Assembly (NCBI GenBank): GCA_026214975.1
Contig: JAOBSW010000794.1
Span: forward strand, 1-64,000
DNA: 64,000 nt
From: Gentiana macrophylla
Lineage: Eukaryota; Streptophyta; Magnoliopsida; Gentianales; Gentianaceae
Reading direction: 5' to 3'
Shown here: positions 57,881-64,000 of the stretch, piece after piece
Numbering within the stretch: position 1 is the stretch's first letter
Layout of the letters: each line of letters begins with the position of its first letter
Position numbers and translations under genes: made by a program
The notes under the pieces: model-generated
What the model was told of the DNA's origin: nothing
Database searches by the model: none
Seen by the model: the letters and a program-made list of their open reading frames with translations, nothing else

Positions 57881-58190
57881 GCGAGGTTAATATACCTTTG
57901 TAAAATTTACGCAATGAATGCCATATGACCCATTGATTTGATTCACCACCAAGCGTGAGTCGCAAAATACTTGTATATTTTCGACTTTCATGGCTTTGGC
58001 GAGTTTCAACCCGGACAATGGCGGCCTCGTATTACGCCTGGTTGTTAGAGGCGGTGAAATCAAATCTCGAGCCTGCTCAATTTCTTACGATGTGCCCGGT
58101 TCTAACGAGATTATTCCCGCGCCACACCGCTTTGTGATTAAGCGGAGCCATCAGCGTAGAAGCGCCAGCGGTGACTTGGCACGATAGGCT
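57880..58190 (-). pseudogene. Second (archaeal-type) RNase H of the Tat element
   Basis: Pieces in several minus frames: WRFYADGSA (first catalytic Asp), SNNQA followed by YEAAI (second acidic block) and CDSRLVVNQINGSY (third). This additional RNase H after the usual one marks the Tat/Ogre clade. Broken by multiple frameshifts. Confidence 0.75.
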
Positions 58191-58249
58191 CGTCCTCTGT
58201 GGTGACCCTATCTTGGTCGCGTTCGGGCGAGGCGCTCTTTCACCTCTTC

Positions 58250-58560
58250 GTTGAAGCTTGTTTACGCTATGAAATGCAGGAGAGCTTGGGCCTTTCTGAC
58301 CTTCCGGGGCTCATATCGGATATCGAACTCGATAAGCTCGATGGCCCATCGAGACAATCGACCAGACAGTGCGGTTTGTGAAGAACTGTCTTAGCGATGC
58401 ATTTGATAATACTACGATGGTGTGCGATGAAAAGTAAGCCCTTAATTTGCGGGCGGCTATAACAACACAATAAGCCAACTTTTTCTATATTAAAATAACG
58501 ACTTTCAGCGGGGCTTAGAGCTTTGGAAACATAAAAAAGCGAAAGCCTGCGAGCCTTCCT
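58250..58560 (-). pseudogene. Tat RNase H, C-terminal part
   Basis: SPAESRYFNIEK, then in another frame AYCVVIAARKLRAYFSSHTI, SNASLRQFF and a run to VRYPI, matching the RNase H/connection pattern of Gypsy pol. Confidence 0.8.
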
Positions 58561-58849
58561 CCTCTTTTACAAGTCTTTGTGCTACGGCCCTATCGAGAAT
58601 TTGCCAAATATAAAAGCAGTATCCCGAGCCTCGGAAATTTCAGTTTATATGGCGGTCTTGACAAGTATTCTTTGAGGTCTTTAAATGCACAGGAGCATTC
58701 ATTTGTCGAAGAAGGTACCGGCCCGCTTTTGAATTTTGAAGAAAGCGGACTTCTTTTCTGTGATTTGAGACAAACCTACCCAAATTTGTGATCTGCCGTT
58801 GAGCATTTGTACTTCTTTATCTTGGTAGGCTCGCTCATGTTGACCAGGG

Positions 58850-59420
58850 CCTCGATTTTTCGGGATTTGCCTCGATCCCCTTTGACTTACCATAAAGCCG
58901 AGAAATTTCCTGCTGGACCCCAAAAGTGCATTTCGTAGGGTTTAGTTTCATTGAGTGATTCTTCACGTTTGCAAGGTTTCGCGAAGGTCCTCCAGGTGAT
59001 CTTGGCGACTTGATTTCACGACCATGTCATCAATGTAGGCCTCGTGTTCTTGCCTATCTGCGTGCTAAAAACTCTGTTTACCATTCTCACGATAGGTTGA
59101 GCTGCGTTCTTTAGGCCAAGCGGCATCATCTCATAGTAATATAGCCCGCGGCGATACGAAGGCCGTCGGCTCCTTATCTTCATCGGCCATTTTGACTGGT
59201 GGTAGCGGAATAGGCGTCGAAAGCTTAAGGTTTCAAAACCCGCGATCCCATCCACCATTTTATCGATTCGAGGAAGCGCGTAGGGGTCCTTGGGGCAAGC
59301 TTTGTTTAGATCGGTGAAGTCGGCGCACATCCGCCACTTGCCGTTGTGTTTTTCACCATTACTACATTTACCCGGCCAGGTGGGATATTGAAGCTCTTTG
59401 ATTATACTGCTTTGCTAAAA
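58850..59420 (-). pseudogene. Tat reverse transcriptase
   Basis: MCADFTDLNKACPKDPYALP and RIDKMVDGIAGFETLSF open the RT palm. YYYEMMPLGLKNAAQPIVRM and VNRVFSTQIG follow. The catalytic YIDDMVVKSS is present near 59020 but in another frame. KFLGFMVSQRG and EVQMLNGR (58800-58920) continue the thumb. A clear Tat fingerprint. Confidence 0.93.
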
Positions 59421-59767
59421 GTTTCTCGACCTCAATTTTTATTGCGACCTCCTTTTACGTAGAAATTGTGGCGCCCTTTGTTGTATTGGCACTGAAGTTG
59501 GGATCGACACTTTCCAGGTTATGCAAAGCGACCTCCGATTCCACACCTCTCATATCGATTTACCTCCCGGCGAATCGTCCAAGTTTGCTTTGAAGCTCGA
59601 TCAGTTCCTCCCTTTCTTCCTCGGTAGTCCTCGATCCTATTTTTATCTTTTGATCGGGATATTTGTCGTTTATTATAACCTCGATCAACTCGTCTTGGCG
59701 GTGAAGTCGGGCTCGTCCCGAACTTGCAATGTTTTTACCTCTACGGCCTTCTCCGAGATTTCTTTCA

Positions 59768-60110
59768 TCATAGCAATCGATCCGTAGCCGTGTTAAGACC
59801 ATCGGTCGGGGGTCGCTTAGAATCGACCCTGTTTTTGGTCATATAGTCGAGAAAGCTCGAGGTCGGTGATGGCGACCCCAACTTCTTCCCTACGTGAAAT
59901 TTGACCCGTTGGTGAGAGCGGGCGCCACCATTTGGAACTTCTTCATGCCATTTGGGATTCCCAAAATCATGTTGTAGTAAGAGGCGGTCGATTACCAAGA
60001 AAGTTATTATCTCCGTTCTCTGGGGCTCATAGTCGCCCAAAATGATATTGAGGTCGATCGTGCCTTTGACCCGTCTTGTGTCGTTGGTAAAAACCGAGGA
60101 CCCCAAGGTA
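59768..60110 (-). pseudogene. Tat protease, C-terminal part
   Basis: LNIILGDYEPQRTEIITFLV, then NPKWHEEVPNGGARSHQRVK and FHVGKKLGSP, resembling the Tat retropepsin tail (V..R..F.VV....YN.ILGRP, ST.H..KFPT.). The active-site Asp region upstream (60130-60350) is degraded. Confidence 0.7.
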
Positions 60111-60940
60111 GGGTTTTAACTTGGCCTCCCGAATCCGATCTGTTTTAAGCGATCGAAATAGATGACGTCGCGGCGGCCCCTGTGTGTCGACCATTACTCG
60201 GTTGGCGCCCGTGCTTGTCGTTCACCCCCCACCTTTAGAATGAGGGGTATCTCCATAGAGACCATTTTATTTGTTGTCGGCTCGCTTTTTGTGAATATGA
60301 TTCCCTTCTCATTTCTCCCAACACAATCTGCTTTTGAAGCGCGGGTATTGATTTGATTTATCGAGATTTGAGTTGATGGTTCTTTGGGAATATTCCGTGG
60401 ATGACTGAACCTCTCTACGATAAGCGAGGTTGGCGTCCCATTGGGGAGTGTTGTTCCCCTCGCGTTTATATTTATTGGTGGTCCTCACGGATCGGCCTTT
60501 CTATCTCGCGCCTCGGGGTGAAGCATTCATCGGTGATGTGGCCATGGTCCTTGTGATAGTCGCGATATTTGGATTTATCGCGGCTATCGGGATCGCCCTC
60601 ATAGGCTTTGGTTTGTCGAAATGTTCACGAATTTCAAGCGATATTTGGGATGCTTTGGTGTTGGCGGGGTAAAATTATCCTCGCTAAATTTATGCGGCTT
60701 CTTTACCTCACGATCGCGATTAGTATCTCGTCCACTTTTCTTTTTACGGTCATCTACGCGATCCTCGCCCGGTGACGTGGCTCTGTCTTAGGCTTTGCTT
60801 TCCCCTTGAGATGGCGCCTCGGCGACCCCCATCATTACGGCCCTTTCTAACATCTCCACGAGACCGCTTTGGGGGCGCGAGATTGGTCGATTTTCATCGG
60901 GCCTTTGGCGATTCGGTGAGAAACATGTTATGACCGCATA

Positions 60941-62060
60941 AATGCGGAATGTTCCTTGTTTGATCATATATTACGGCGAACCGTTCGTAATACTCTTTTC
61001 GGATTCATGCCCTCCCATACGAACCTCATATAGGTCCTCAATGGTTTTCTTTGGCACGCTTGCCGATTCAAACTCTCGACAAACTTTTCCGACAAATCCT
61101 CCCAACTTTCAAGCGAGCGCGAGGAAGCCCGCGTATCGAGGGGGCTTGACCCTATCATCTGCATCATTGCCAACCAATGCGATGCACAGGCGGATTTATT
61201 TTGTGTAGCAAGGGTGATCACGACCCTGGCAGCGGTGAGCGATCGTTTGGGCATGAATTTCCATTGTAATAGTTATGGCGGGATAACTAACCTTTTTCTG
61301 CTTTGGGAGGCAATGTTTGGTAATCCGCTTTGGCGAGTCGTCGATCCCGAAAGTGGGCGACTTTCTCGGCAGGCCTCGACTTTTTAGTGCAAGCTCTTTT
61401 CTCATTACCTCTCATACATTCCGCCAAAATAGGGTCGATCCCGGGTCGCGGCGTGCTTGCGTGTCGGCTCGCTCCGTTCTACGCGCTCGATTCCCCTATG
61501 ATCTCGTGATCCTCTTGGCGGGCCCTCTTTTCCACGATAATTATGCGGGCATCTTGTGCGTGTCTATCTCTTTGGATGGGCATCTCTTCTCTAGGAAAAT
61601 TTGAGGCGACTTGGGGCTAAGGCCTTGTCCTTCTCACCCAACCTATTAAGCGCGGACCCTTTGTCGATCCTCTTTCCTTTTTGATGGTCGCGATCTTGGG
61701 GGCCGAGGTTCGTGGAATTTCTTTCCTCGGTCCATAGCGACTGAAGAGTGCGCTCTCTCTCTACGTCGATCTGCTTTGAATTTGGCTCTGGCGGCCACAG
61801 TGCTGCGACCGCAGAGAGGATTCGTTTACGGGAGGATTGCAGGGTCGAATCGTCATAGGGGCTGGCCTTAGCCACAGGCGGGGTGGTGAGATACATAGTT
61901 TTGGCGTACTGGCGTATTCCCTCATTTCGGCGACCTCTGGGTCCTCACGAAAGCCGGTTGTATTTACAGGATCGATCTTTGGCTTTCTTTGTGACCTCTC
62001 TCTGCGAGTTCCATCCAGGGCAACAATGGCCTCTTTCGACTTGGTTTTGATTAATGACAT
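60941..62060 (-). pseudogene. Tat gag relic
   Basis: The minus frame 60964-61254 has SACASHWLAMMQMIGSSPLD and SLESWEDLSEKFVESLNRQA, the capsid segment around the A..W..L..gSI.SW.dL...F motif. The N-terminal leader (61591-62060) is charged and poorly conserved. No zinc knuckle could be read. Confidence 0.75.
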
Positions 62061-62358
62061 TTCGGCGTCGCTAGGTGCTAAGACCCTCTCTGGGATCCTT
62101 CTCCTTGCCTGCGGGGAGATTGTCTAGCGTTTCTCTGCGCCTTCCCCACGAGCTTGATGTAGCATAGTACTTTTTTGCGGGGTTTGGGGTGTTAGATGTC
62201 CTTTACTTCCGGCCATCTCTGCGGGGTGGCTTTTTGAGCGATTTCTTTGGTAAGGGAAGAAATAAAAGCGGTTTGAGGACTTTCTTTGTAAGATTATCTC
62301 TCTCCTTGATAAGAGCTCAGGTGATTTTTACACAATCGCTTTCCCGGTATGAGCCAAG

Positions 62359-62799
62359 CGAAGATGTCTAAATCGTCACGGGTGTCCTTGCGGTGTATGG
62401 ATGGTGGATATCATTTGTATTTAAGGTGTGGTGTTACTCCGGCGGGTGGTGGTATGGAGAGAGTTAGAATGGAGAGAGCTTTGGCTTGCAAGTATAGTGT
62501 GTATTTCATATATCTCATCCTCTTTTAGTTTACAATGACCACCCCTTTTATAGAGGTGGATAACTTAGGGAATAAGTAATCTATTAGATATTTTACTAAT
62601 AGCTAGGTCTTACTTAGATACTAAGCAAGGCGAAATATCTAAGCTACAAGTGGGAAAGATGCGGATCAATCGGCGGCCATCTCTGCGAGGTCGCGCGACC
62701 ACTTCTTGAGGAGCAAACCCCCTCTCTGGGGCCTCGCCCCCTGCGATCTCCTTCTTGACTTGCACTACTGGATGAGATTCTTTTGGGAGAGACGGATCT

Positions 62800-62862
<63 letters not shown>

Positions 62863-63065
62863 TGTTTTGCACTTACTGGGACCGCCAAATGCCTTAAGTC
62901 GCGGCGAGGTGAGAAGAATTCTAAGAATGTTTGTAGTTGAAAGATGGCGTTGTAAATTAATTTATAAAAATTATTTACCACTGCGATTTTCTCTCTTGTC
63001 ATGCGGAGAAGGTGGCGCGATGGGTTGTCCACTACTTTGTTGAGGTGGTGGAATTATTTATACCC
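62359..63065 (-). repeat. 5' LTR of the Tat element, with (AT)n insertion
   Basis: Matches 49979-50535 but is about 150 bp longer, because it has an (AT)n tract at 62802-62859 and a separate AT-rich insertion at about 62915-62985. Confidence 0.85.
62802..62859. repeat. (AT)n microsatellite in the LTR
   Basis: About 28 units, absent from the partner LTR. Confidence 0.95.
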
Positions 63066-63294
63066 GGTTGGTCTAAAAAGCGGGGGCTTTTATTATACAA
63101 TCTATAAGCTGCGCACCGCCGGGCCTGTGTTGGAGTATTGTCAATCACCCATATACCCAGATGATAATTTTCAGGGATAATTGTGTTAAAATTAATCATT
63201 GATTAATGAATATATGACAGATCCACTAGAACACTTTGACCATTTTTCATCTCTCTAACCTGTAATGATTAATGTCTATCATAACCTTAATGGT

Positions 63295-63358
63295 CATGGG
63301 TTAATGACTAACTTAACATTAAGGCTCATGGGTTAATGACTAACTTAACATTAAGGCT
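63295..63358. repeat. Perfect 32 bp tandem duplication
   Basis: CATGGGTTAATGACTAACTT and the following 12 bases are repeated head to tail without mismatch. Confidence 0.95.
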
Positions 63359-64000
63359 TCAACCCACAATAAGTCGTTGTCTTAGTGCTCGAGCTGACCA
63401 CATTGGAAAGCCCAAGGCTATAACATGTGGACCTGGAGATGCGTTTTCAGATAGCAGATCATCGTTTAGTCATTTGGAGAGGCCCATTATCTGTGACAAC
63501 CCAAACAAGCCATCATCTTCTGTTAATTTTTTATCTGAAACAGTTGGCTCTAAGCATAGTGTTGGGCTTATAAACAGTTCAGATCCAGCCCAACTATCAG
63601 AGGAAGATGTGAAGAAGAATCTTTTGGAAGCTGAAAAAAATAAAATAAAATTTGGGATTGCGTGCACGCAAGCAAGCTTAATCGTGTATAAGTATACCTT
63701 TTTTGACTGTTTAGTCTTTCAGTCATTGCATGGAAGAAATCTGTGTAAGTTATAATTTGTGTATTATTATCTGTTTATTTACTACGTTATTAAATTTAAT
63801 AACTGTTTTAAATGGGTTTACGTATATTCGATATGGACGAATATCCCACGAATTGGGAAGGGTTAAGAGCGATGTGCGTAGATCTTTGGATTTCGTCACA
63901 ATTGGCACAATTAAGGGTCTGTCAAGGGACAGGGGAGAAATATGTCTGTCAAGGCCGTTTGTTCATGGATCAGAGGAATCCGTTTCTGTTAATGCAAAGG
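63336..64000 (+). CDS. Unrecognised coding segment, possible exons of a host gene
   Basis: An open frame to 63755 reads DAFSDSRSSFSHLERPIICD, SVNFLSETVGSKHSVGL and SEEDVKKNLLEAEKNKIKFG, with a composition like a real nuclear protein. A likely donor or frame end lies near 63690. After an AT-rich stretch (63750-63830, intron-like) a second open stretch from about 63860 reads RVKSDVRRSLDFVTIGTIKG, LSRDRGEICLSRPFVHGSEE and runs off the window. I do not recognise the protein. It may be a gene or a captured fragment. Confidence 0.45.

Larger units (their letters stand above)
49979..63065 (-). mobile_element. Tat (Retand-like) Gypsy with antisense ORFs
   Basis: Related terminal repeats at 49979-50535 and about 62359-63065 enclose minus-strand gag, PR, RT, RNase H, a second RNase H and integrase, the last two in Tat order. 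Between integrase and the 3' LTR lie a 90 bp tandem array and two plus-strand (antisense) coding units. No primer site I recognise sits inside the right LTR and no target duplication was found. All frames are heavily broken. Confidence 0.9.

Overview
The window is repeat-dense nuclear DNA of a flowering plant, probably a dicot; I cannot name the species. The evidence is plant-type cysteine-rich receptor-like kinase (CRK, DUF26) fragments, plant lineages of Copia and Gypsy LTR retrotransposons (short-LTR Copia, Athila, Tat), Stowaway-like and hAT-like MITEs and a CACTA terminus. No intact host gene, tRNA, rRNA or CRISPR array was found. Almost every coding stretch is broken by stops or 1-2 bp frameshifts.

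1-14303 holds relics of a minus-strand tandem CRK array: an ectodomain (copy 1, 1-446), a kinase-domain relic (2732-3340) and a second ectodomain (copy 2, 13102-13958). They are separated by a pol-less Tat-type element in minus orientation (3443-9467) carrying five tandem arrays, and by AT-rich DNA with MITEs.

14304-38415 is a nested nest. A short-LTR Copia in minus orientation landed about 350 bp upstream of CRK copy 2 (TSD GTGGG; copy 1 keeps the matching empty site). Two plus-strand Gypsy elements later inserted into its coding region: an Athila-like element without pol (16354-24607, TSD CACAT) and a nearly full-length Athila element with gag-PR-RT-RNaseH-IN relics (26888-37725, TSD GCCAG/GCTAG). 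Both Athila-type LTR pairs carry two copies of a TCGGTCGACCGA palindrome about 85-130 bp upstream of the TATA box.

38416-49907 holds the rest of the CRK flank, a gag/protease-only Copia with 360 bp LTRs and a perfect TSD (39175-41338), a LINE-like relic, a Tat LTR/gag fragment, a hAT-like MITE with an 8 bp TSD, a CACTA end, and the gag, leader and 1.8 kb LTR of another Copia on the minus strand.

49979-63065 is a degenerate Tat (Retand-like) Gypsy in minus orientation with gag, PR, RT, RNaseH, the extra RNaseH typical of Tat, and IN. On the opposite strand, between IN and the 3' LTR, are two antisense coding units. Each follows its own plus-strand TATA box, and the first has a credible 5'UTR intron. 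About 63.3-64.0 kb is plus-strand DNA with coding character, possibly exons of a host gene that runs off the window.
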